Positions 24,578-32,352 of a DNA stretch of 64,000 nucleotides are shown piece by piece. Position numbers and translations under genes: made by a program. The notes under the pieces were generated by a model. It was not told the origin of the DNA, did no database searches, and saw only the letters and a list, made by a program, of their open reading frames with translations. The first letter of the stretch is position 1, and every line of letters starts with the position of its first letter. The DNA lies in assembly GCF_002177115.1 (NCBI RefSeq), contig NZ_MVAG01000128.1, positions 434,001 through 498,000 on the forward strand. Direction: 5' to 3'. The DNA is from Chryseobacterium mucoviscidosis. Its GTDB lineage: Bacteria; Bacteroidota; Bacteroidia; Flavobacteriales; Weeksellaceae.

Positions 24578-25810
24578 TTATTCTTCAATTTTTCTTCGAA
24601 TCAAATAGCCATATACCTGCCTTTTCGGATGTTTTATTCTTTCATAATTCATGGCAGTGAGGGCTTTACCAATTTTTATTATATTAAGCCGTACACCGAG
24701 TGCATTATTCATAGCTAACATAATATCTGAAGGTGTCATAAATTCATTCTGCAGTTTGGATTTTTCAAAATGTGAAAGGATAATTTCCTGTTCAAGCGAT
24801 ATCTGCTTGAACTTTTCATTTCTTTTTTCATTTTCCTGTATATCTTCAACTGTAAGTTCCGGATTGTAATTTTTTCTTTCAAATGCATTGTAATATGCTT
24901 GCGACCATACCTTTTCAATATTGATATCTTTGGAATAATTGAAATCAATGTTTAGAACTTCAAACACCTGCCACCTTACACTTCCTGTTTCATCGGTTAA
25001 AAAATCAAAGCGGTTTGTGGAACCACAAAATGAAGCGGTTCGTTGCATAAGTGTCGATTTACGATCATAAGGCAATCTTGCATTAACAGTATTTTTTGAA
25101 ATGAATGATTTAAGAATATTAACATCCGTTTTCGACATCACAGAGAGTTCATCAATATTAATTAAAAGATTCTTACACAAGGCAATCAAACCGTCTTTAT
25201 CAACGCCTATATCTTCTGTGTAATATTTTTCAAGTTGTAAAGGAATAAGAAATCGCAGAAAACTGGTTTTCCCTGTGTTTTGTTTTATATTAAACAAAAC
25301 CAAACACTGTTTGTTGATATAGCCGGGTTTTAATGCGCAAATTACAGTTCTGGTAAGCCATTTTTCAAAATATTTTTGAAAAGACATATTGTCAGTTGTC
25401 CTTATATAGCTGCATAATTTACCAATATGATCCTGTTGATCCCAATCTTCCAAATTTTCAAAATATTCCCGAATCGGATTGTACTGTTGGATCAAATGAC
25501 TTCTGATAAGAATTTCCAATTTATTAATCGGAATATCAATTCCAGATCTAACGAGTTCTATAAATAATGAGTTTAAATTGAGTGTTGTCCATTTTTTATC
25601 AAACAATAACTTAATTTCAAACTCAAGAGAAATTGTATTGAATCTGATTGAATATTTGGAATTTAAATAATTAAGTGTCCTGTCAAATATAGTTTTAGTT
25701 TCTGTATCAGTTTGATACAGAATTTTATTATCTTTCATAAAACATTCTAGATTGCGGAAAGAGTTAAAATAATTTTTATATTTGCTCTTTATTTCCAGTA
25801 AAACAAACAT
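24578..25810 (-). CDS. VapE/virulence-associated E family ATPase (helicase-like)
   Basis: 410 residues. The P-loop is NIKQNTGKTSFLRFL near residues 185-199, Walker B is LLINIDELSVM, and a later CGSTNRFDFLTDETGSVRW segment is diagnostic of VapE-like/phage SF3-type ATPases. The N-terminal ~110 residues lack motifs. The start could be the Met at codon 25 (MKDNKILYQ). It is likely the replicative helicase partner of the Toprim primase. Confidence 0.82.
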   Translation of the reverse strand: MFVLLEIKSKYKNYFNSFRNLECFMKDNKILYQTDTETKTIFDRTLNYLNSKYSIRFNTISLEFEIKLLFDKKWTTLNLNSLFIELVRSGIDIPINKLEILIRSHLIQQYNPIREYFENLEDWDQQDHIGKLCSYIRTTDNMSFQKYFEKWLTRTVICALKPGYINKQCLVLFNIKQNTGKTSFLRFLIPLQLEKYYTEDIGVDKDGLIALCKNLLINIDELSVMSKTDVNILKSFISKNTVNARLPYDRKSTLMQRTASFCGSTNRFDFLTDETGSVRWQVFEVLNIDFNYSKDINIEKVWSQAYYNAFERKNYNPELTVEDIQENEKRNEKFKQISLEQEIILSHFEKSKLQNEFMTPSDIMLAMNNALGVRLNIIKIGKALTAMNYERIKHPKRQVYGYLIRRKIEE

Positions 25811-25839
25811 TTAAACCTAACTATTGCAGTAGTTAGGTT

Positions 25840-26124
25840 TTATTTTTTACGCAAAGAAAACTCTATTGCTTCTTGTTGGATTTCATCATTTGATTTATGA
25901 CTGTTTTTTAGCAACCATTCATCAATTTTTATTCTGTTAAAAAAAAGAACTTTCCCGAAAGGTTTTGAAAATGGGATTGAATTAGTATGAACTAATTTAT
26001 ATATATACGATTTCTTGAATCCTGTATAATCAGAAAGTTCTTCTACATTAAGAATTGTTTTAAGTCCAAAAATATGCTTTTCAATTCGATTAAGTTTGTA
26101 AATAATAATTTCGTTATTTTCCAT
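25840..26124 (-). CDS. Small HTH excisionase-like DNA-binding protein
   Basis: 94 residues with the MerR/excisionase-type helix-turn-helix segment LNVEELSDYTGFKKSYIYKL followed by PFGKVLFFNRIKIDEWL. This layout is common among helix_turn_helix_17 proteins of Bacteroidota elements. It lies between the integrase and the VapE-like gene on the same strand. Control of excision or of the replication genes is inferred. Confidence 0.78.
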   Translation of the reverse strand: MENNEIIIYKLNRIEKHIFGLKTILNVEELSDYTGFKKSYIYKLVHTNSIPFSKPFGKVLFFNRIKIDEWLLKNSHKSNDEIQQEAIEFSLRKK

Positions 26125-26238
26125 TTGTTTCTTTTAATTTCTTTAACAAAACAAAATTCGATATCAGAAATCATATAAACAATATTATCAATAACTTACA
26201 GGCTATTTACTATCAAATAAGGCTAAAAACTACAATTT

Positions 26239-27378
26239 TTATAAATCAATATTCAATTGTGGTATAATTTCCGCTGCTTCTTTAGCTTTAGAATCAACAA
26301 TTTTTGCATAAATCTGAGTGGTTCTCAACTCTCTATGCCCTAATCTTTTTGAAACAGTGTAAATATCTGCACCATTTTCTAAAAGCAAAACTGCATTAGT
26401 ATGTCTTGCTGAGTGAAAAGTAATATGTTTTGCTACACCAGCTCGATTACACCAACGAATAATTTCTGTATTGTAAGTCATCCCATATTTCAAACCTTTG
26501 AAGACTCTTTCTTGGGGATCTTGTCTTTCGCCCAATAATTCCCTAGCTTGTTTTGAGATATAGAGATACTCTACGCCATCTGTTTTTTCTTGACGAAAAT
26601 TAACTTTTGAAATATCACCCTCATCCCGAACTTCTTTCCAGATCAAAGTATTGATATCAGACCAACGCAATCCTGACAAACATGAAAAAAGAAAAGCTTT
26701 TTTCAGAACAGGGTATTTACATTCCGCTGTACCTAAAGATTGTAATTCATCAAACGTTAAATATTCTCTCTGGCTTTCAGCTTGTTCAAAAGATTTTACT
26801 TTTGTAGCATAATTTATAGGTAAATATCCATCTTCAAATGCTTGCCGGATAGCTGCTTTAAATTTATTAAAATAGGAATATTTTGAATTTTGGGATAATG
26901 GTATTTCGCTTTTTGTTAAAGCATCGTTCTCAAAATAATTTTTAACTTTTTTTATAAAATTTTCGTCTATTTCATCAAAGGTAAAATTTGGAGGAACAAT
27001 CTTTTTAAGATGTTGAAGCGTCGAAAACCAATTGCCGTAATTGTTGGAAGAGTCATGTTTTTGTTTTTCTTTTGTCAATTCTTCAAAATAAACTAAAAAA
27101 AGCCTCTTACTTTTAACTTTATCTTTTAGATCGTAACGCCCCTGAAAATATTCTGCTTTACGAATTGAATATATACTTTCGGCTAAAGCCATTGTTTCTT
27201 TATTTTCTTTCTTTTCTTTCGCAGAATTAGGTTCTGAATGAAGATACAATTTTAAGTATTCAAAATCTCTAATATGAATTCTTTTACCTTGATTATTTGT
27301 GGAAGATCCTTTATAATATTCAATAAAAAGACTAATTTTTCCGTTAGTTAATTTTTTTTGCTTTAAAGTAATTTTCAT
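26239..27378 (-). CDS. Tyrosine recombinase / integrase of the element
   Basis: 379 residues with an N-terminal arm-binding and SAM-like core-binding region, then the catalytic domain. Arg is in FSCLSGLRWSDINTL, the H-x-x-R box in ITFHSARHTN, a second His in KRLGHREL, and the nucleophile Tyr in TTQIYAKIV. All catalytic residues are present. The start is 168 bp from the mnmE-side 18-bp repeat, so this enzyme most likely made the insertion at the FCIGK codons of mnmE. A palindrome and arm-like repeats lie just upstream. Confidence 0.92.
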   Translation of the reverse strand: MKITLKQKKLTNGKISLFIEYYKGSSTNNQGKRIHIRDFEYLKLYLHSEPNSAKEKKENKETMALAESIYSIRKAEYFQGRYDLKDKVKSKRLFLVYFEELTKEKQKHDSSNNYGNWFSTLQHLKKIVPPNFTFDEIDENFIKKVKNYFENDALTKSEIPLSQNSKYSYFNKFKAAIRQAFEDGYLPINYATKVKSFEQAESQREYLTFDELQSLGTAECKYPVLKKAFLFSCLSGLRWSDINTLIWKEVRDEGDISKVNFRQEKTDGVEYLYISKQARELLGERQDPQERVFKGLKYGMTYNTEIIRWCNRAGVAKHITFHSARHTNAVLLLENGADIYTVSKRLGHRELRTTQIYAKIVDSKAKEAAEIIPQLNIDL

Positions 27379-27393
27379 AGTACGCTTTTAAGA

Positions 27394-27407
27394 TGTACAA
27401 TTGTACA
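27394..27407. promoter_or_regulatory. Perfect 14-bp palindrome upstream of the integrase
   Basis: TGTACAATTGTACA, centred 22 bp before the integrase ATG. It contains the TGTACAA core of the end repeats, so it could serve as an integrase arm site and an autoregulatory operator. Confidence 0.45.
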
Positions 27408-27433
27408 CCTATTTAATACTCTTGTAAAATCGA

Positions 27434-27461
27434 GGTGTACAAAAGATACACAAATATAAAA
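27434..27461 (+). repeat. Candidate integrase arm-type site, right end
   Basis: GGTGTACAAAAGATACACAA, a diverged tandem of the sequence at 4486-4513 and in the same orientation, about 100 bp inside the right 18-bp repeat. Confidence 0.45.
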
Positions 27462-27546
27462 ATAAACTCTAAAAAAGGAAATCAAAAATCACATAAACAT
27501 ATGAAAATCAACCAAAATAAAACATTAGAAAGCAAAAAAAAACATT

Positions 27547-27564
27547 TTATTTCCCGATACAAAA
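27547..27564. repeat. attR-like 18-bp direct repeat at the mnmE stop
   Basis: Same 18 bp as 4428-4445. On the minus strand it encodes F-C-I-G-K-stop, the C-terminus of MnmE. Confidence 0.88.
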
Positions 27565-28932
27565 CTTCGAAAAAATATTCCCCAAAACCTCATCATTAGT
27601 CACCTCGCCCGAAATTTCACCGAGATGTTCCAGTGCGTTTCTCAGTTCGTAGGCTAAAAGCTCGGTAGAAATTTGGAAAGTAATTGCTTCTTTTACTTTT
27701 TGTACGGCTTCAAAAGATTTCTGTAGTGCTTCAAAATGGCGCTGATTGGTAATCACAACATTGTTTTCAGAAGCTTTTAACTGTTCTACGTAAGAAGACA
27801 ATTCATTTTTAATATCCTGAATATTCTGATTTTCAACAGCAGAAATTTTAATAAAATCAAATTCCTGAGATATTGCATTTCTGAAAATATCTTCAACTTT
27901 TTCATATGTTACAGGAGAAACCTCATCAATCTTTGTTGCACAGATAATCAGTTTCAGATCATCTCTTTGCAGAGACTGGATCATTTCAATATCTTCGGAA
28001 AAATCTTCTGTTGCAGCATCGGCTAAATAAACCAGTATATTTGCATTTTCTACTTTTTCTTTGGCTTTTTTTACACCAATTGCCTCAATTTCATCCATCG
28101 TTTCACGCAATCCTGCCGTATCAATCAGGCGGAAAGCATGACCTTTTATATGAAGAACCTCCTCTATCGTATCCCTCGTTGTTCCCGCGATATTGCTTAC
28201 AATCGCTCTTTCTTCCTTTAACAAAGCATTGAGCAAAGTCGATTTTCCGGCATTCGGTTTGCCGATGATGGCAACCGCAGTTCCGTTTTTGATGGCATTT
28301 CCGTATTGGAAACTTTCAATCAGGGAATTTAATTTTACTTCAATTTTATTTAAAAGCTCAACCAAAGCCGATCTGTCCGCAAATTCTACATCTTCTTCTG
28401 CAAAATCAAGCTCTAATTCAATCAATGAAACAAAATTCAGCAAATCGGTTCTCAGGAAAGAAATTTCGTTGGTAATTCCTCCTTTCAACTGATTAATTGC
28501 CACTTTTCTCGAAGCTTCATTTTCAGATGCAATAACATCAGCAATCGCTTCAGCCTGAGAAAGATCAATTCTTCCATTAATAAATGCACGAAGCGTAAAT
28601 TCTCCGGCTTTTGCCATTCGTGCTCCGTTTTTAATCAAAGTTTCAAGAATACGTTTTCCAATGTGCGGAGAGCCGTGAAAGGCTATTTCCACAGAATTTT
28701 CCGTGGTAAAACTTTTCGGAGCCAGAAAAATAGAAAGCATCACTTCATCAATCGCTTCTTCCCCATCCATAAAATATCCGTAATGAATGGTGTGAGACTT
28801 CTGTTTTGCCAAATTTTTCCCCGGAAAAGACTTTTGCACAACAGCTAAAGCTTCAACTCCCGAAACTCTTATAATTCCTAAAGCACCTACTCCATTGGCA
28901 GTTGCCAACGCACAAATGGTATCGTTATTCAT
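27547..28932 (-). CDS. mnmE: tRNA uridine-5-carboxymethylaminomethyl synthesis GTPase MnmE
   Basis: 461 residues. The N-terminal tetrahydrofolate-binding domain starts MNNDTICALATANGVGALGIIRVSG. The embedded G domain has GKPNAGKST near residue 225, DTAGLRE and TKID. The C-terminal CIGK ends with the conserved Cys. With MnmG it modifies U34 of certain tRNAs. The last six codons serve as the attachment site for the island, which leaves the reading frame and stop intact. Length is normal for the family. Confidence 0.96.
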   Translation of the reverse strand: MNNDTICALATANGVGALGIIRVSGVEALAVVQKSFPGKNLAKQKSHTIHYGYFMDGEEAIDEVMLSIFLAPKSFTTENSVEIAFHGSPHIGKRILETLIKNGARMAKAGEFTLRAFINGRIDLSQAEAIADVIASENEASRKVAINQLKGGITNEISFLRTDLLNFVSLIELELDFAEEDVEFADRSALVELLNKIEVKLNSLIESFQYGNAIKNGTAVAIIGKPNAGKSTLLNALLKEERAIVSNIAGTTRDTIEEVLHIKGHAFRLIDTAGLRETMDEIEAIGVKKAKEKVENANILVYLADAATEDFSEDIEMIQSLQRDDLKLIICATKIDEVSPVTYEKVEDIFRNAISQEFDFIKISAVENQNIQDIKNELSSYVEQLKASENNVVITNQRHFEALQKSFEAVQKVKEAITFQISTELLAYELRNALEHLGEISGEVTNDEVLGNIFSKFCIGK

Positions 28933-28936
28933 GCTG

Positions 28937-28944
28937 CAAATTTA
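28937..28944 (-). promoter_or_regulatory. -7 box (TAAATTTG) immediately before mnmE
   Basis: On the minus strand TAAATTTG ends 4 nt before the ATG. Transcription would start at or within a base or two of the start codon, implying a leaderless or nearly leaderless mRNA. Confidence 0.45.
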
Positions 28945-29055
28945 CGGTTTTTAACCGCAAACAAAAATATCCTTTATCTATTGCAATAATTTAACGAGTT
29001 CAAAATATTTTCAGTAACATAAAAATCAATCTCAATACTTTCAAACATTTTATTT

Positions 29056-29172
29056 TGGAGCTGTTTCCGGCTATCCACTCATACTCCTCACGCCAAACAA
29101 GCCACAGCTTTTGCCATTGCTTCCAGTCTTTGTTGCGGGGTAACCGTTTCTATCCGGGCTAAGAATGTCGGA
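29056..29172 (-). repeat. Interspersed flavobacterial repeat, copy 1 (degenerate)
   Basis: On the minus strand it runs from TTAGCCCGGAT to GATAGCCGGAAACAGCTCC. The same ends (TAGCCC[CG]GA ... GGAAA[ag]AGCTCC) occur at 31440-31576 and 53990-54083. It is noncoding and lies in the 589-bp gap 28933-29521, which otherwise holds only the items listed next. Confidence 0.55.
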
Positions 29173-29232
29173 AATTAATTATTGGTCTTCTAAATTCATC
29201 TTTAAAGCAAAGTTTATCTTTTCCACTTTATA

Positions 29233-29290
29233 ACCACCCCGTCAAAAATTTCTTCGAAATTTTCGCCACCCCTCCAAAGGAGGGGAATTT
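29233..29290. repeat. CCCCTCC-GGAGGGG interspersed repeat, copy 1
   Basis: ACCACCCCGTC, a TTTC-GAAA palindromic middle (TTTCTTCGAAATTTTCG), and CCCCTCCAAAGGAGGGG. A copy in the opposite orientation is at 43729-43784. Confidence 0.6.
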
Positions 29291-29446
29291 CTATCAGGCA
29301 AAACATACAAATAAAAAATCATCTCAAGGACTGAGATGATTACTGCTTTGAATTTACTATATGAAGATATGAATGATGTCTTTTTGTTGATACAAAGATA
29401 GATTGACCAATGGAGCAATTTTTCAGGATAAACCCTAAAATCATAT

Positions 29447-29460
29447 CCGTAAAAATACGG
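29447..29460. repeat. Second copy of the CCGTA-AAAA-TACGG palindrome
   Basis: Identical 14-bp core to 10767-10782. It lies in the gap between mnmE and the aminopeptidase gene with no promoter attached here. Confidence 0.4.
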
Positions 29461-29466
29461 TAATGC

Positions 29467-29506
29467 AAAAAAACCGTCCTGCAAATACTTACAGGACGGT
29501 TTTTTA
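29467..29506 (-). terminator. Terminator of the aminopeptidase P gene
   Basis: A/T-flanked hairpin with CCGTCCTG at 29474-29481 pairing with CAGGACGG at 29492-29499. T tracts on both strands make it potentially bidirectional. Confidence 0.8.
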
Positions 29507-29521
29507 ATCTGTTTATTTTCT

Positions 29522-31291
29522 TTACAAAGGACTTACCAGTTCAAGGAACCAGTTTTTGACTTCACCTTCCAAGAATGGCGCTATTTTCTCCTCACATGTT
29601 TTGTGATAAACATTCAGCCAGTTGATTTCTTCCTCAGAAAGAATTTCTTTCACAATGGTATCTTTAAAGAACGGGCAGAATGTTAAAGTCTCGAATTCGT
29701 AGAAAGTACCGTGAATGGTGGTTGCAGATTCTTTTACGGCGATCAGATTTTCATGACGGATGCCGTATTCTCCTTCAAGATAATACCCCGGTTCGTTTGA
29801 GCAGACCATTCCTACCAATAATTCCTGCGGATTCATATCTTTTCTGATGTTTTGCGGACCTTCGTGAACGTTCATGAAACTTCCTACACCATGTCCGGTT
29901 CCGTGGTTGTAATCTTTACCTTCCATCCAAAGCGGAAGTCTTGCAATCGCATCAAGCTGAACCCCTCTTGTTCCCTTCGGGAATTTCACCATCGATAAAC
30001 GGATTAATCCCTGTAAAACCAATGTTGAATTTCTTTTGAATTCTTCAGAAACTGCTCCTAAAGCCAAAGTTCTTGTGATATCTGTTGTTCCTTCCAGATA
30101 CTGACCTCCGGAATCTACCAGAATACTTGCATCATTGGTAACTTCTTTGCTTCCTTCGCTTTTTGCAGAATAATGCATGATGGCTCCGTTGTCTTTATAA
30201 CCAACGATGCTTCCAAAGCTTTCGCCTACGAAATTTTCGCCTTCTGCACGAAAACCTCTCAGTTTTTCACCGATAGAATATTCGTTCATGGCTTCTTTTC
30301 CCGCGTTGTGAGTCAGCCAGTAAAGGAATTTCACCATTGCAACGCCATCTCTTACCATTACTTTTCTGAATCCTTCCAGCTCTGTTTCGTTTTTCTGGGC
30401 TTTCATCAGATTTCCCGGAACCGGAGCTTTGATGAATTCATTTTCAGATTTCAAAGCTTCAAAAATCGACTGGTTGCTGTTTGGTGAAACGAGAACTTTT
30501 TCGTTTTTAAATTCTTTCAGACAGTTGTAGAATTCTTCATAAGGCATCATTTTTACCCATGCTTCGTCCAGTTGTCTTCTGGCTTCTACTTCAAGTTTAT
30601 CCAGATCTGTGAATAATTTTGCATCGTTTTTAGTGATGACGATATAGCCTAAAAACACAGGATTGCTTTCTACATCGCTTCCTCTTAAATTCAGCGTCCA
30701 TGCTACATCATCCAAGCTTGAAATGATATGTACCGTTGCCTCAATGTCTTCCATTTTCTGGCGTATTGCCGCGATTTTGTCTACTACGGACTTTCCTGCT
30801 CTTTCTACAGGATGTACATATATTGGATTTTTCGAAGGTGTTCCTCTGTCTTTCCAGATTTCTTTCAGTAAAGGAAGGTCTTCAATAGTAATATTTTTTG
30901 CGTTTAACTTCTGTGTTAGGAGTTCCCAGTTGGCGTGAGAAGTTGCCAGAGCATTTACCGCTACTTTTCCGTTCGCAGGAATTTCGGAAATGATCCAGTC
31001 GATATAATGAGGTGTTCCTTCCATTCCGTCTTTGAAAAGATCGATTCCTGAACCAGCCAGCTCGATTGGAGCCTGTGTAAAATATCTTCCGTCTGTCCAG
31101 AGTCCTGCCTTGTCTTTGGTAACTACCACAAAACCTGCAGAACCCAGAAATCCTGATAGCCATGCTCTCTCCTGCCATTCTTCTGGCAGATATTCGCTCA
31201 TGTGAGGATCTGCGGAATATACTATAAATGCATCAACATTATTTTTCTGCATTTCTTCACGAAGCGCAGCTACTTTTTCCTTTGAAGTCAT
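29522..31291 (-). CDS. Aminopeptidase P family protein (M24 Xaa-Pro aminopeptidase)
   Basis: 589 residues, the length of the three-domain eukaryote-like APP1 group rather than the ~440-residue PepP. The M24 metal site is complete: Asp in VDSGGQYLEGTTDITRT, His in HGTGHGVGSF, Glu in NEPGYY and Glu in IRHENL. No signal peptide is visible, so it is cytoplasmic. It removes N-terminal residues preceding proline. It is a stand-alone gene with its own terminator. Confidence 0.93.
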   Translation of the reverse strand: MTSKEKVAALREEMQKNNVDAFIVYSADPHMSEYLPEEWQERAWLSGFLGSAGFVVVTKDKAGLWTDGRYFTQAPIELAGSGIDLFKDGMEGTPHYIDWIISEIPANGKVAVNALATSHANWELLTQKLNAKNITIEDLPLLKEIWKDRGTPSKNPIYVHPVERAGKSVVDKIAAIRQKMEDIEATVHIISSLDDVAWTLNLRGSDVESNPVFLGYIVITKNDAKLFTDLDKLEVEARRQLDEAWVKMMPYEEFYNCLKEFKNEKVLVSPNSNQSIFEALKSENEFIKAPVPGNLMKAQKNETELEGFRKVMVRDGVAMVKFLYWLTHNAGKEAMNEYSIGEKLRGFRAEGENFVGESFGSIVGYKDNGAIMHYSAKSEGSKEVTNDASILVDSGGQYLEGTTDITRTLALGAVSEEFKRNSTLVLQGLIRLSMVKFPKGTRGVQLDAIARLPLWMEGKDYNHGTGHGVGSFMNVHEGPQNIRKDMNPQELLVGMVCSNEPGYYLEGEYGIRHENLIAVKESATTIHGTFYEFETLTFCPFFKDTIVKEILSEEEINWLNVYHKTCEEKIAPFLEGEVKNWFLELVSPL

Positions 31292-31439
31292 TTTATCTTA
31301 ATTTTTTAAAGAGGTGAAGTTACGAATTTTTTGAGTTTTGAAGATGAAATTATTGTTGTTTTTAAACCGTTTCTGCATGATTGAGCTTTTTCTGTTCCGT
31401 GTTATTCTTGATTTCCTGAAATGGCAAATATTTGTGGAA

Positions 31440-31576
31440 CGACAGAAATCCTAGCCCGGATTGCAGCATTTGTCTGAGCTCGTTTATTGGTTTTGGATTT
31501 GCGGCGGCTCCGCCGCCGCAAATCCAAAATCAAGAAACAGCGAGTGCGGAAAGCCGGAAAAGCTCCTGAAAAATAA
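31440..31576 (+). repeat. Interspersed flavobacterial repeat, copy 2, with a long perfect hairpin
   Basis: Ends match copies 1 and 3. The centre has an 18-bp perfect hairpin: TTTTGGATTTGCGGCGG at 31491-31507 pairs with 31513-31529, with a 3-nt loop once the inner C-G pair is counted. It fills most of the 415-bp gap 31292-31706; nothing else is seen there. Confidence 0.65.
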
Positions 31577-31706
31577 TCCGTTTTATAACGAGGAAAGATC
31601 AGAATTTTTTTAATTATCTGTTAAAAACGGCAATATTTTTATACCACAAAAATCAATTATTATCAAAATTTAACATTTTGGAAAGGTTATTGCTTACTTA
31701 CACCAT

Positions 31707-32144
31707 ATGGAAAGTCAGAATTACAAAAATCACAGAAAATTTTATCCGCCGCATCATTTCATTTATCTTCCATTGCTTTTGGGATTGGAAATATTTGGCA
31801 TTTACAAAACCTTTAATGATGAAAGCAACCAACTGATCTGGATTTTATTTTCTGCTGTTATTTTTCTTCTTTTCTATCTTGCGATTATGCTGAGACAGCA
31901 TTACGCGCTGGTTCTTCAGAACCGATTGGTTCGGTTAGAATTTAAACAAAGATATTACGAACTTTTCCAGCAGAGATCTGATGAGGTTGAAGGTAAGCTG
32001 AATTTTGACCAGATTGCAGCGTTACGATTCGCTTATGATGATGAATTTAAAGAGCTTTTGCATAAAGCATTACATGAAAATATTTCGGGCGACGAAATCA
32101 AGAAATCAATAAAAAGATGGCGCGCAGACCATCACAGAGTATAA
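31707..32144 (+). CDS. DUF6526 family membrane protein
   Basis: 145 residues with the N-terminal motif QNYKNHRKFYPPHHF, two transmembrane segments (roughly residues 20-35 and 45-62) and a charged cytoplasmic C-terminal half including LVRLEFKQRYYELF. From memory this matches DUF6526. The function is unknown. Confidence 0.75.
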   Translation: MESQNYKNHRKFYPPHHFIYLPLLLGLEIFGIYKTFNDESNQLIWILFSAVIFLLFYLAIMLRQHYALVLQNRLVRLEFKQRYYELFQQRSDEVEGKLNFDQIAALRFAYDDEFKELLHKALHENISGDEIKKSIKRWRADHHRV

Positions 32145-32172
32145 AATAATAAACACCAAAGAATAAATTATT

Positions 32173-32340
32173 ATGAAAAAATGGAGCTTATACAGTATGA
32201 TGATATTTTGTCTGCTGACATTAACAAGCTGCGAAGCAGTAGAAACGATCTTTAAAGCAGGAATGTGGTGGGGAATTATCGTAGTAGTCGCCGTAATAGC
32301 TATTATTTTATGGCTGTTTTCAAGGGGTAGGAACTCTTAA
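32173..32340 (+). CDS. Small membrane lipoprotein
   Basis: 55 residues: MKKWSLYSMMIFCLLTLTSC is a lipoprotein signal with lipobox LTSC, followed by one transmembrane segment (IIVVVAVIAIILWLF) and a short basic tail. Start spacing and the 12-bp gap to the topoisomerase gene suggest co-transcription. Proteins like this are sometimes mislabelled phosphatidate cytidylyltransferase; nothing enzymatic is visible. Confidence 0.7.
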   Translation: MKKWSLYSMMIFCLLTLTSCEAVETIFKAGMWWGIIVVVAVIAIILWLFSRGRNS

Positions 32341-32352
32341 CCAAATCATCTT

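Larger units (their letters stand above)
4446..27564. mobile_element. Integrated mobilizable element in the mnmE 3' end, carrying an Avs-type gene and an RHS toxin locus
   Basis: Bounded by an 18-bp perfect direct repeat. Next to the mnmE-side copy are a tyrosine recombinase and a small HTH protein, followed by replication genes (VapE-like ATPase, Toprim primase) and mobilization genes (MobC-like, MOBP relaxase). This is the usual layout of a Bacteroidota integrative mobilizable element. No type IV secretion genes are present, so transfer would need a helper. Because the repeat reproduces the mnmE end, mnmE stays intact after insertion. Cargo: a giant STAND NTPase, then a T9SS/RHS toxin locus. 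Nested or sequential acquisition is possible, since the RHS genes are visibly richer in GC than the STAND gene. Confidence 0.85.

Noticed and set aside
29242..29484. 80-codon minus-strand frame between mnmE and the aminopeptidase
   Set aside because: It covers an interspersed repeat, a palindrome and a terminator, and shows no protein-like pattern.
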